Assembly: GCA_038062295.1 (NCBI GenBank)
Contig: JBBTXL010000041.1
Location: 1-14,379, forward strand
Reading direction: 5' to 3'
Source of the DNA: JBBTXL01 sp038062295
GTDB taxonomy: Bacteria > Patescibacteriota > Minisyncoccia > GWC2-36-17 > WO2-46-25
Length of the DNA stretch: 14,379 nt
Made by a program: the position numbers and the translations under genes. Shown piece after piece: positions 6,200-12,435 of this stretch (its first letter is position 1; each line of letters opens with the position of its first letter). Below the pieces are notes generated by a model. The model did no database searches and was not told the DNA's origin. It saw only the letters and a list, made by a program, of their open reading frames with translations.

Positions 6200-7382
6200 T
6201 TTTTCTTTGTAACGCTTCTATCCCCGGCATCGGCTCATCGGCGAGAAAATCAAGCATCGCGCCGCCGCCCGTGGACATGAAATTAATGTTATCAGATAAT
6301 CCCAATTCGTTCAAAACAACGACCGAATCTCCCCCGCCCGCAATGGTGAACGCCCGGGAGCGCGCCATCGCTTTTGCAAGCGCTATCGTGCCATCGGCGA
6401 ACGGCGACAACTCGAAAAAACCCATCGGGCCGTTCCAGATGATCGTCCCCGCACGCTCCGTAATGTGCGAAAACAGCTCGCATGTGTCCCTGCCGATGTC
6501 TAGGATCATCTCGTCGTCACCAACATTCCCGACACCGACCGTGGCCGTCTTGGTGTGCTCCGATACCTCGCGTGCGACAACCACATCGACCGGCAGGTGA
6601 AGTTTTGAGGACGTCCAGTTGAGCTCGCGCAGCCAGCCACTTGCCTCTTCACTCACCACGGACTTTCCGATGGCGATGCCTTTCACTTTCAACACAAAGT
6701 TTGCAATGATGCCGCCCAGCAAGATATTGTCGGCCTTGTCGAAAAAACGCTTGATAAGCTTCGCTTTTGTTTCTATCTTGGCGCCTCCCATGACGATCAC
6801 GAGTGGCAGCTTCGGTTTATGATACGCTCCATGCAGAACGCGAACCTCCTCGGCAAGCAACAGCCCGGCATAGCTTGGCACAAAACGCGTGATGGCCTCT
6901 ACCGAAGCGTGCGCGCGGTGGCATACCGAGAATGCTTCGTTCACATACACCGCCGCACATGACGCAAGGTCACGCGCGAACTTCTGGTCGTTAGCTTCCT
7001 CTTCCGGATGGAAACGCAGATTTTCAAGCATCAGGATCTCTCCGGCTCTCATCTGTGCCGCCGCGCGCGCAACCTTCGGACCGGTGCATGCCGAAACGAA
7101 GCTTACTTTTTTCCCCAGATCTTTTGCAAGCTGCCGTGCAATTTTACGCGTGCTGAAACGGGCCATATCGCTTTCGTCGCGCGCCTCGGCGAGTGGGCGC
7201 CCGAAATGGGTCGCGATGATGACCTTTGCCCGCTGTTTGAGCAAATGCCGCAGCGTGGGGATGGTACGCCGGATCCGAAAATCATCCCGGATCCGTTCCC
7301 GTTCGGTAAAAACATTGAAATCCGTCCGCACAAGCACATGCTTGCCGCGCACATGTACCTTGTCTATCGTCTTCAAACGCAT
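6186..7382 (-). CDS. pgk: Phosphoglycerate kinase
   Basis: This 398-aa cytosolic enzyme makes ATP and 3-phosphoglycerate from 1,3-bisphosphoglycerate in glycolysis. Family signatures run in order: VLVRTDFNV (16-24), HFGRP (59-63), MLENLRFHPEEE (118-129), VNEAFSVCHRAHAS (147-160), VMGGAKIETK (197-206), IIWNGPMGFFE (314-324), GGGDSVV (349-355) and STGGGA (370-375). Full length matches the bacterial family. Two small deviations are VNEAFS where VNDAFG is usual, and IETK where VSDK is common; catalytic Arg and Lys positions look intact. It heads the pgk-pilT-recJ-rnhA run. A promoter with TATAAT six bases before the ATG predicts a leaderless mRNA and fixes this start. The pilT start codon lies inside its last codons. 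Confidence 0.97.
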   Translation of the reverse strand: MRLKTIDKVHVRGKHVLVRTDFNVFTERERIRDDFRIRRTIPTLRHLLKQRAKVIIATHFGRPLAEARDESDMARFSTRKIARQLAKDLGKKVSFVSACTGPKVARAAAQMRAGEILMLENLRFHPEEEANDQKFARDLASCAAVYVNEAFSVCHRAHASVEAITRFVPSYAGLLLAEEVRVLHGAYHKPKLPLVIVMGGAKIETKAKLIKRFFDKADNILLGGIIANFVLKVKGIAIGKSVVSEEASGWLRELNWTSSKLHLPVDVVVAREVSEHTKTATVGVGNVGDDEMILDIGRDTCELFSHITERAGTIIWNGPMGFFELSPFADGTIALAKAMARSRAFTIAGGGDSVVVLNELGLSDNINFMSTGGGAMLDFLADEPMPGIEALQRKNGTH

Positions 7383-7416
7383 GCGGGTATTATAACAGAG
7401 AATGGATGAGTATCAA
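7383..7416 (-). promoter_or_regulatory. Promoter of pgk, predicted leaderless
   Basis: On the minus strand a -35 TTGATA (7416-7411), a 16-bp spacer and a perfect -10 TATAAT (7394-7389) are followed by six bases (ACCCGC) and the ATG. The expected transcription start is the A of the start codon, the same geometry as at the sugar transferase gene. No Shine-Dalgarno site is present. Confidence 0.85.
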
Positions 7417-7502
7417 AAATGCCGCATAAATCACACATTTCAATGTTCAAAACTTTTTGAGATTCGGTCACGGGAGCCCGTGTGATGCTTGGGATTTGGA
7501 AA

Positions 7503-7538
7503 TTGGGATTTTGCTCCGAGCGTGCTACAATATTTCCG
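7503..7538 (+). promoter_or_regulatory. Promoter of the NADH dehydrogenase gene
   Basis: A -35-like TTGGGA (7503-7508), a 17-bp spacer and an extended -10 TGC-TACAAT (7523-7531) end nine bases before the ATG at 7541. The predicted start near 7538 leaves at most about three untranslated bases, so the mRNA should be leaderless or nearly so. The remaining 7417-7502 holds only a weak hairpin (CACGGGAGCCCGTG) and an AT-rich stretch. Confidence 0.65.
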
Positions 7539-7540
7539 AT

Positions 7541-8836
7541 ATGACACCCGACAACGCTCAACAGAACATTGTGATTCTCGGCGCCGGATTCGGCGGAATC
7601 GCATGCGCGATGCGACTCGCAAAACTCGCCCGGAAACACCCCGCGTCGTTTGCGAACTACCGTCTCTTGCTCGTGGATAAAAATGACTATCACGTATACA
7701 CGCCCGCGCTGTATGAAGTCGCAACGACCGCGTCCGACGATGCGGCGGCGCTTTCCGTAAAACATATCACCACCACGCCGCTCGAAGAAATCTTCAGCAA
7801 TACTCCCGTCACATTCATCCGCAACACCGTGACGAGTATTGACCTTATCGCGAAAAAAGTGCTGTGCGACGATGGCGCATCGCTTCCCTTTGCGTACATG
7901 GTGTTTGCACTTGGCTCGGAGATGGCATATTTTGGGATTCCGGGCGTCAAAGAACATGCCATTTCGCTCAAATGGCTCACCGATGCAATACACATCCGTG
8001 CGACCGTGCGCAGAATGTACGACACGAAGGAAAGCGGCGGGACGCTTTCCGTAGTGGTGGGTGGCGGAGGCCCGACGGGCGTTGAATTTTCGGCGGAACT
8101 TGTGGGATACATCGGCGAACTGAACCGAAAACTTAAAAAAAATGTGTGTCCCGCTATCACCGTGGTGGAAGGAAGCTCGACCATTCTCCCCGGTTTTGAC
8201 CAATGGACCGTAACGCACGCGCGCCGGCGGCTGGCGCGACTTGGAGTGCTTCTGAAGGAAGGTTCGTTCGTGTCGCAAGCGGACGGGAGAACCGTCTTTG
8301 TCAGATCGGCTCCCAACCATCCTGAAGAAAAACTTCCCTATGATATTTTTATCTGGTCGGGCGGCGTCCAGGCGGTCAATATGCTTGCAAACGGAAAACT
8401 GTCCATTGAAAAAAGGGGGAGGATGGAAACCGATCCCTTCATGCTCTGTATTTCTCCCGACGAACACCTCCATGTCGCGCAGAACATCTTTGCGATCGGT
8501 GACAACGCTTGTTTCACGGATCCGGAGACGCATCGTGCGCCGCCGGCAACGGCGCGGCTTGCGATCGAACAGGGAAAAGTCGCTGCGGAAAATATCTGGT
8601 GCGACATACATGGCACACCGCAAAAACCGTTTAGGACATGGAAGTATCCCTATGTCATTCCACTGGGCGGCAAGTATGCCGTCGCCGAGATCGGGCCGTT
8701 CAAGCTCCGCGGTATGCTCGCATGGTTTTTCCACGAACTGGTGGAACTGTATTACCTTATCTCCATCACGGCCGATACCTGGACCGCACTCAAGCGCTGG
8801 TGGAAAGGAATGGAGATTTTCTCAAAAAACGATTAA
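7541..8836 (+). CDS. ndh: Type II NADH:quinone oxidoreductase (NDH-2)
   Basis: This 431-aa FAD enzyme should oxidise NADH and pass electrons to membrane quinone without pumping protons. The N-terminal FAD-binding motif is IVILGAGFGGIACAM (10-24). The NADH-binding Rossmann motif is VVVGGGGPTGVEFSAEL (171-187). The second FAD motif is NIFAIGDNACF (315-325), followed by an APPATARLAIEQG segment (334-345) typical of the family. The C-terminus (about 390-420, GMLAWFFHELVELYYLISI) is hydrophobic and amphipathic, matching the membrane-docking tail of NDH-2. Length is normal. The start at 7541 follows an extended -10 promoter; an upstream in-frame ATG at 7457 lies before the promoter and is rejected. 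It is a single-gene plus-strand unit closed by a hairpin. A sulfide:quinone oxidoreductase-like paralogue is less likely given the DYHVYTP(A)LYEV segment. Confidence 0.92.
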   Translation: MTPDNAQQNIVILGAGFGGIACAMRLAKLARKHPASFANYRLLLVDKNDYHVYTPALYEVATTASDDAAALSVKHITTTPLEEIFSNTPVTFIRNTVTSIDLIAKKVLCDDGASLPFAYMVFALGSEMAYFGIPGVKEHAISLKWLTDAIHIRATVRRMYDTKESGGTLSVVVGGGGPTGVEFSAELVGYIGELNRKLKKNVCPAITVVEGSSTILPGFDQWTVTHARRRLARLGVLLKEGSFVSQADGRTVFVRSAPNHPEEKLPYDIFIWSGGVQAVNMLANGKLSIEKRGRMETDPFMLCISPDEHLHVAQNIFAIGDNACFTDPETHRAPPATARLAIEQGKVAAENIWCDIHGTPQKPFRTWKYPYVIPLGGKYAVAEIGPFKLRGMLAWFFHELVELYYLISITADTWTALKRWWKGMEIFSKND

Positions 8837-8842
8837 ACATTT

Positions 8843-8871
8843 CTCCCCGTTACGCAATGCGTAACGGGGAG
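8843..8871. terminator. Bidirectional hairpin between convergent genes
   Basis: A perfect 13-bp stem, CTCCCCGTTACGC / GCGTAACGGGGAG, with an AAT loop lies six bases after the NADH dehydrogenase stop and three bases from the stop of the convergent 40-aa gene. The U-tracts are poor on both sides (TTGTTAG on plus, AAATGTTTAATCGTTTTTT on minus), but stem strength and position suggest it serves both genes. Confidence 0.7.
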
Positions 8872-8874
8872 TTG

Positions 8875-8997
8875 TTAGAACTTCTCTTTGTAACTTCGGA
8901 CTGCTTTATCTTTATCCGGCAAGAACAAACTGATAAGAACGAAAACAACGGCACCCACAGATGCGATCAACATTGCCACCATGAATAGCTTATCCAT
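8875..8997 (-). CDS. Small single-pass membrane protein, 40 aa, unknown function
   Basis: A short gene that is easily missed. The protein starts MDKLFMVAMLIASVGAVVFV and continues with hydrophobic residues to about position 26 (LISLFLP). A charged cytoplasmic-type tail follows (DKDKAVRSYKEKF). It is predicted to be one transmembrane helix with a basic C-terminal tail; the first helix has no signal-peptidase-like site that I trust. Support comes from complete expression signals: a promoter at 9023-9058, a perfect Shine-Dalgarno AGGAGG (9008-9003) five bases before the ATG, and a hairpin right after the stop. I do not recognise a family. Its neighbours are the convergent membrane-bound NADH dehydrogenase and the upstream tpiA. 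A link to the dehydrogenase is conceivable but unsupported. Confidence 0.8.
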   Translation of the reverse strand: MDKLFMVAMLIASVGAVVFVLISLFLPDKDKAVRSYKEKF

Positions 8998-9022
8998 GAT
9001 TGCCTCCTTTCAGAAAGTGCAA

Positions 9023-9058
9023 TGAGCAGATAGTACCGAAAAAATAAGCATTATTCAA
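9023..9058 (-). promoter_or_regulatory. Promoter of the 40-aa membrane protein gene
   Basis: On the minus strand a -35 TTGAAT (9058-9053), a 17-bp spacer and a -10 TACTAT (9035-9030) predict a start near A9023, with a leader of about 26 nt carrying AGGAGG. The -35 box begins inside the tpiA 3' end. Confidence 0.78.
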
Positions 9059-9803
9059 GCCCTGCCGCAATAATTCCGGCAAATTCCTTTTTGTCTGTTG
9101 ACGCTTTGCCGACTAAAAGCCCATCGATACCTTCCTGGTGCAGGAACGCGCGGGCATTGTGCGCATTCACCGAGCCACCGTACAAGACACGCAGCGTCGC
9201 GGCGGATTTTGCACCGTATAACTCCCCCACTGTTTTTCTGATATAAATTGCCGCAGACAGCGCGTCGTTGGGCGTATCCGCCCTTCCCCCAGCACCACTG
9301 ATCGCCCATATCGGTTCATAGGCGATCACCAATTTTTTGAGCGCGGGAGCCGCCACACCCGCGAGCGCCGCGCGAACCTGCTCGCCAACACTTTTGGGAA
9401 CCATGCGCGGATCTTCGCGTTCCTGTTCGCCCACACACACGATGGTTTCCAGCCCGGCCGCGAGCGCCGCAAGCGCTTTTTTGTTCACGATCTCATCCGT
9501 TTCCCCCGCATAACGCCGCCGCTCCGAATGACCAACGATAACCGTCCGCACCCGGAACGCTTTGAGCATATCCGCTATGATCTGGCCGGTATAGGCGCCG
9601 CCGGTACCCCAAAATACGTCCTGCGCGCCGACGAAAAAAACTGCGTTGCGTATAGCGGCAAGCTGTGACAAGAAAATAAACGGCGGGCACAGAACGATCT
9701 CTGTTTTTTTCGGCAGTTTTATTTTCCCGACCGCCGTGGCAAGCTCCCGTACCGCTTTTTCGTCGGTCACATACGCTTTCCAATTGGCAATAATAAGTTT
9801 CAT
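9051..9803 (-). CDS. tpiA: Triosephosphate isomerase
   Basis: This 250-aa TIM-barrel enzyme interconverts dihydroxyacetone phosphate and glyceraldehyde 3-phosphate in glycolysis. Catalytic residues are visible: N7 and K9 in ANWKAY, H92 in VGHSERR (90-96) and the general base E163 in AYEPIWAI (161-168). The phosphate-binding LYGGSVN is at 207-213. The active-site loop reads AISGAGG rather than the usual AIGTGK, a local change next to the catalytic Glu loop. Length is normal. The ATG overlaps the galT stop by one base (TAATG), which indicates translational coupling within the glycosyltransferase-galT-tpiA run. No terminator follows directly; readthrough would end at the hairpin at 8843-8871 after the small membrane protein gene. 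Confidence 0.97.
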   Translation of the reverse strand: MKLIIANWKAYVTDEKAVRELATAVGKIKLPKKTEIVLCPPFIFLSQLAAIRNAVFFVGAQDVFWGTGGAYTGQIIADMLKAFRVRTVIVGHSERRRYAGETDEIVNKKALAALAAGLETIVCVGEQEREDPRMVPKSVGEQVRAALAGVAAPALKKLVIAYEPIWAISGAGGRADTPNDALSAAIYIRKTVGELYGAKSAATLRVLYGGSVNAHNARAFLHQEGIDGLLVGKASTDKKEFAGIIAAGLE

Positions 9804-10840
9804 TAGCTTTTAGTTTTTAGCTTCACGCTCCGCAAAAATTTTGCGGCATTTTCCGGCGCAATGCTTGAAATTTCAATGCCGGTACCGAGCTCAAACCCCG
9901 CCCACACGGACGTTTTGGGGATAATCTCCATGTGCCAGTGGTAGTGATGATGGTGGTCTTGCGCCGGCGATGTGTGAATGAAAAAGTTAAATGCCGGATC
10001 GTTTAGGCCGCGATGGAGTGTGCGGATCACGGTTTGCAACGCATCGGCAAGCAACGGGATGTTTTCATCCGTCAGCGTGCGGAAATTGGACGAGTGGATC
10101 TTTGGAAAGATACGCACCTCAAAGGCAATACGCGATACAAAAGGAACAAAAACAATGAACTCTTTGTTTTCATATATCACGCGTTTTTTAGCGCGCGCTT
10201 CGTGCGCCACCATCACGCAATGCACGCATTTTTGATGCATATCAAAATATCGTTCCGAACCCCGGATGCTTTTGAACACATCGGGCGGGATCACCGGCAA
10301 CCCGATAAGCTGCGAATGCAGATGTGAAACGGACGACCCGGCTTCGCGGCCATGGTTGTGAAACACGGAAACATACTCGATGCACTCCTGGTCGGCAACG
10401 AATGTGTATCGGTCGCGGTACGCCCGCACGAGCATCGCCATTTCGCGGCCCGTCAGGTCGGGAATGAATTTTCCATGATCGCGTAGAATGAACAATTCGT
10501 GAAATCCCACACCCGCAGTCAAAGTATACGGCCCTTCTTTTGAAAAAAACTTGCAGACCCCTTTCGCAAACGCGGGGTATCTGTTTTGCTTCACCACCAC
10601 AGCCCAGCCGGTCCGCTTGTCCTGCGTTGCGTCGTAATCGTACCGCAGCAGCGGGGGGTGTTTTTTGTCAAACGGCCGTTCAAAATCCGCCGGGCACTGC
10701 GCCCTGGATTGCTTGAGCGTCGCTGGTTTGCCGGCGAACGCGTGCGGCCGCTTCGCCCGACCGGTTGCGATAACCACCCAGTCGCCGGACACCAGGTCCT
10801 GACGGAGCTCCGATATGCTGCCTTTTGGTTTTGTGGCCAC
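9803..10840 (-). CDS. galT: GalT-like hexose-1-phosphate uridylyl/nucleotidyltransferase (HIT superfamily)
   Basis: This 345-aa protein of the GalT/ADP-glucose phosphorylase group should exchange nucleotide and sugar-1-phosphate, linking hexose phosphates to nucleotide sugars. The N-terminal half begins ELRQDLVSGDWVVIATGRAKRP (11-32, split here only for reference) as in GalT. The active site appears as NHGREAGSSVSHLHSQLIG (162-180), with the nucleophile-type His at H173-x-H175; GalT proper usually reads HPH. A second Cys pair, C205VHC208, is typical of the C-terminal half, followed by PFVSRIAFEVRIFPKIH (233-249) and the C-terminal HIT-like YHWHMEIIPK (300-309). The N-terminal zinc CxxC is reduced to C49-P-A-D. 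The GTG start (10840) lies four bases after the upstream glycosyltransferase stop. GalT versus an ADP-glucose phosphorylase-type activity cannot be separated by sequence alone. Confidence 0.83.
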   Translation of the reverse strand: MATKPKGSISELRQDLVSGDWVVIATGRAKRPHAFAGKPATLKQSRAQCPADFERPFDKKHPPLLRYDYDATQDKRTGWAVVVKQNRYPAFAKGVCKFFSKEGPYTLTAGVGFHELFILRDHGKFIPDLTGREMAMLVRAYRDRYTFVADQECIEYVSVFHNHGREAGSSVSHLHSQLIGLPVIPPDVFKSIRGSERYFDMHQKCVHCVMVAHEARAKKRVIYENKEFIVFVPFVSRIAFEVRIFPKIHSSNFRTLTDENIPLLADALQTVIRTLHRGLNDPAFNFFIHTSPAQDHHHHYHWHMEIIPKTSVWAGFELGTGIEISSIAPENAAKFLRSVKLKTKS

Positions 10841-10844
10841 GATG

Positions 10845-11597
10845 TTACGCGCTCTTCGTTACTTGTTTCCTCCGGTACTTCCCCATCATCATATTCCACC
10901 GCACCATGAACAGGTCCTTCAGTGTTGTAATATATGCGGAAAGTTTCACCTTGGACTCGCCCATATTATTCCACACCACCGGCAATTCTTTTATTTTATA
11001 GCCGAGTTTTTTGGAGATAACCAAAATTTCAATATCAAATCCCCAGCCCGTCAGTGTCTGGAGCGCAAATACCTCTTGTGCGGCGCGCGCGGAAAACATT
11101 TTAAATCCACGCTGCGTGTCGTGAATTTCCCAAATGGCGAGCGCGCGGATAAGCAATTTCGCGTAATGCCCCAGCGCACGCCGGTACCACGCTGCATGCT
11201 CTTCTATCTTCGCCCCCGCAATTTCGATGGAACCGATGACCACATCATACCCCTGTGAAAAATAAGGCACAAACGTGTCCATATATTCAATGGATACCGA
11301 GTTATCCGCATCCATGAACAGGCGATATTGCCCCCGCGCCTCACGCATCCCCTGCCGCACCACATACCCTTTGCCATGATTTTCTGTGTTGTCCAGAACG
11401 CGAAGCCACGGCATGCGTCCGCTATACTCGCGCACGATATCTGCCGTGCGGTCACGCGATCCGTCGCTCACCACCAGCACCTCGCACGCAAAGTTTTTTG
11501 ACGCAACATATTTCCCAATGACTTCCAGGGTATGCGCGATACGATGCTCCTCGTTGTATGCCGGGATAATAACCGAGAGGAATATATCTTTGTCCAT
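10845..11597 (-). CDS. Family 2 glycosyltransferase, dolichyl-phosphate beta-glucosyltransferase (DPG synthase)-like
   Basis: This 250-aa GT-A enzyme probably transfers a sugar from a nucleotide donor to a polyprenyl phosphate, supplying lipid-linked sugar for envelope glycans. Motifs are SVIIPAYNEEHRI (8-20), VVSDGSRDRT (42-51), NHGKGYVVRQGM (73-84), the DxD-type metal site MDADNS (95-100) and the DPG-synthase-like HDTQRGFKMFS (159-169). TGWGFDIEIL (183-192) also fits this subgroup. No C-terminal membrane helices are present, so it is likely peripheral. The ATG at 11597 is chosen because an extended -10 promoter sits directly upstream; an in-frame ATG at 11627 would place ten codons across the promoter. 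It heads the run with galT and tpiA, and the galT start is four bases downstream. The acceptor and sugar are unknown. Confidence 0.9.
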   Translation of the reverse strand: MDKDIFLSVIIPAYNEEHRIAHTLEVIGKYVASKNFACEVLVVSDGSRDRTADIVREYSGRMPWLRVLDNTENHGKGYVVRQGMREARGQYRLFMDADNSVSIEYMDTFVPYFSQGYDVVIGSIEIAGAKIEEHAAWYRRALGHYAKLLIRALAIWEIHDTQRGFKMFSARAAQEVFALQTLTGWGFDIEILVISKKLGYKIKELPVVWNNMGESKVKLSAYITTLKDLFMVRWNMMMGKYRRKQVTKSA

Positions 11598-11632
11598 TAG
11601 GGAAATTATAGCACGCCTTTTGGACAAAACAA
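11598..11632 (-). promoter_or_regulatory. Promoter of the glycosyltransferase-galT-tpiA run, predicted leaderless
   Basis: On the minus strand a perfect extended -10, TGC-TATAAT (11613-11605), ends seven bases before the ATG at 11597. A weak -35 TTGTTT (11632-11627) lies 16 bp upstream, inside the U-tract of the preceding terminator. There is no Shine-Dalgarno site. Confidence 0.75.
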
Positions 11633-11662
11633 AAAGGCCCGGAACAACGATGTGTTCCGGGC
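11626..11662 (-). terminator. Intrinsic terminator after the 108-aa orphan gene
   Basis: On the minus strand a perfect 10-bp GC-rich stem, GCCCGGAACA / TGTTCCGGGC (11662-11637), with a six-base loop is followed by CTTTTTGTTTTG. It closes the ruvX-orphan run ten bases after the orphan stop. Confidence 0.92.
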
Positions 11663-11672
11663 TTCTTGCATG

Positions 11673-11999
11673 TTAACCGCATTGTTTATCGCGACGGGCT
11701 TTTGCCGCTTCATAGAAGCGGGAGATAATGGACGGGTGCCCAATCCCAAACGCACCATTGAAAACAATCGCTTGTGTTTCAGCATCCAATCCGAGATCCG
11801 TGGCAGCACGGGAAAAACTCTCTGCGCTGTGAGGATCAAGGTGGGTGCCGAACCTATGTTGCGCCACCGCAAGTATGGGATGGAAACACCATTGATTATG
11901 AACTACCACTGTAATCGCAGCGCCCATTGGAGTCAAAAACTGCATTACATACTCCGATGGAAGTTGTTCTAATTCCGTAAAGAACTGATTAAGCGTCAT
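11673..11999 (-). CDS. Orphan protein, 108 aa, unknown function
   Basis: I do not recognise this protein. It begins MTLNQFFTELEQLPSEYVMQ and has a moderately hydrophobic stretch at about 24-45 (PMGAAITVVVHNQWCFHPIL), too polar for a confident membrane helix. It is notably rich in His (H34, H40, H48, H53, H57, H88) with Cys at 38 and 107, which could suggest metal or ligand binding, but no known motif is complete. The C-terminal part, IGHPSIISRFYEAAKARRDK, is helical and basic. Coding status is supported by a strong Shine-Dalgarno AGGGGGA (12010-12004) about five bases before the ATG and by the intrinsic terminator after the stop. It lies 59 bases downstream of ruvX without a clear promoter, so it is probably co-transcribed with it. 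Confidence 0.72.
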   Translation of the reverse strand: MTLNQFFTELEQLPSEYVMQFLTPMGAAITVVVHNQWCFHPILAVAQHRFGTHLDPHSAESFSRAATDLGLDAETQAIVFNGAFGIGHPSIISRFYEAAKARRDKQCG

Positions 12000-12058
12000 T
12001 TAGTCCCCCTTTCACTTTTTAAAAGAGATTAGGAATCCGCCCAGAATCTACATAACAC

Positions 12059-12421
12059 CTACTCCCGCATCCTGTCAAGGTATCCTTGTAAAATCACGGC
12101 AGCGGCGCCGGCGTCGGTCTTTCCGATTTTGGTCGTGAATATTTCGTTCTCGTAGGCGACCGGAATACTGGCGATCATGTGCTCCACCAATTTCCCGAAC
12201 GCGCGTGTTTTATGTTCCTGTTCGGACGGCATACCGGAAAAAGAGATCGGCACCCCAACCACAATGGTGCCGATAGTTTCGTCCGTGCACAGTTTCCAAA
12301 TTGCCTCCACGGCACTGCCGTCGTTTTGGATAGTCGTGCGCGGAAACGCGATCTTCCCCTCCTCGTCGGAAACCGCAATGCCTATATTCTTATCACCGTA
12401 ATCAATACCAATAAATTTCAT
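12059..12421 (-). CDS. ruvX: RuvX/YqgF family putative pre-16S rRNA nuclease (Holliday junction resolvase-like)
   Basis: This 120-aa RNase H-fold protein belongs to the YqgF/RuvX family, associated with 16S rRNA 5'-end maturation and proposed resolvase activity. The N-terminal GIDYGDKNIGIAVSDEEG (5-22) carries D7. VVGVPISFSGMPSEQ (54-68) matches the family VGlP motif. The third region is NEIFTTK (92-98) where DERLTT is usual: E93 is kept but the adjacent Asp and Arg are replaced. D103 in KTDAGAAAVILQGYLD (101-116) completes the acidic set. Length is slightly below the usual 130-140 aa. The start follows the structured non-coding element at 12436-12603. No Shine-Dalgarno is visible and no strong promoter lies directly upstream, so it may be expressed through that element from within map. 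Confidence 0.9.
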   Translation of the reverse strand: MKFIGIDYGDKNIGIAVSDEEGKIAFPRTTIQNDGSAVEAIWKLCTDETIGTIVVGVPISFSGMPSEQEHKTRAFGKLVEHMIASIPVAYENEIFTTKIGKTDAGAAAVILQGYLDRMRE

Positions 12422-12435
12422 ATTATTACGTACAA

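Noticed and set aside
5501..6280. A 259-codon plus-strand frame opposite pilT, and others opposite recJ (4236-4865), map (12660-13175) and adk (13564-14187)
   Set aside because: All are antisense to genes with intact family motifs, are rich in Arg/His/Pro, and lack any recognisable domain or expression signal.
7417..7502. Hairpin CACGGGAGCCCGTG and TTGGGATTTGGAAATTGGGA-type repeat upstream of the NADH dehydrogenase
   Set aside because: The stem is short with a minimal loop and no U-tract, and the repeated GGGATTT units are too few and imperfect to call an element.
7373..8734. A 453-codon open frame on the minus strand opposite the NADH dehydrogenase
   Set aside because: It lies antisense to a clearly conserved enzyme, has an atypical His/Arg/Cys-rich composition, no promoter or ribosome-binding site, and spans the pgk promoter. 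It is a by-product of codon bias on the real strand.
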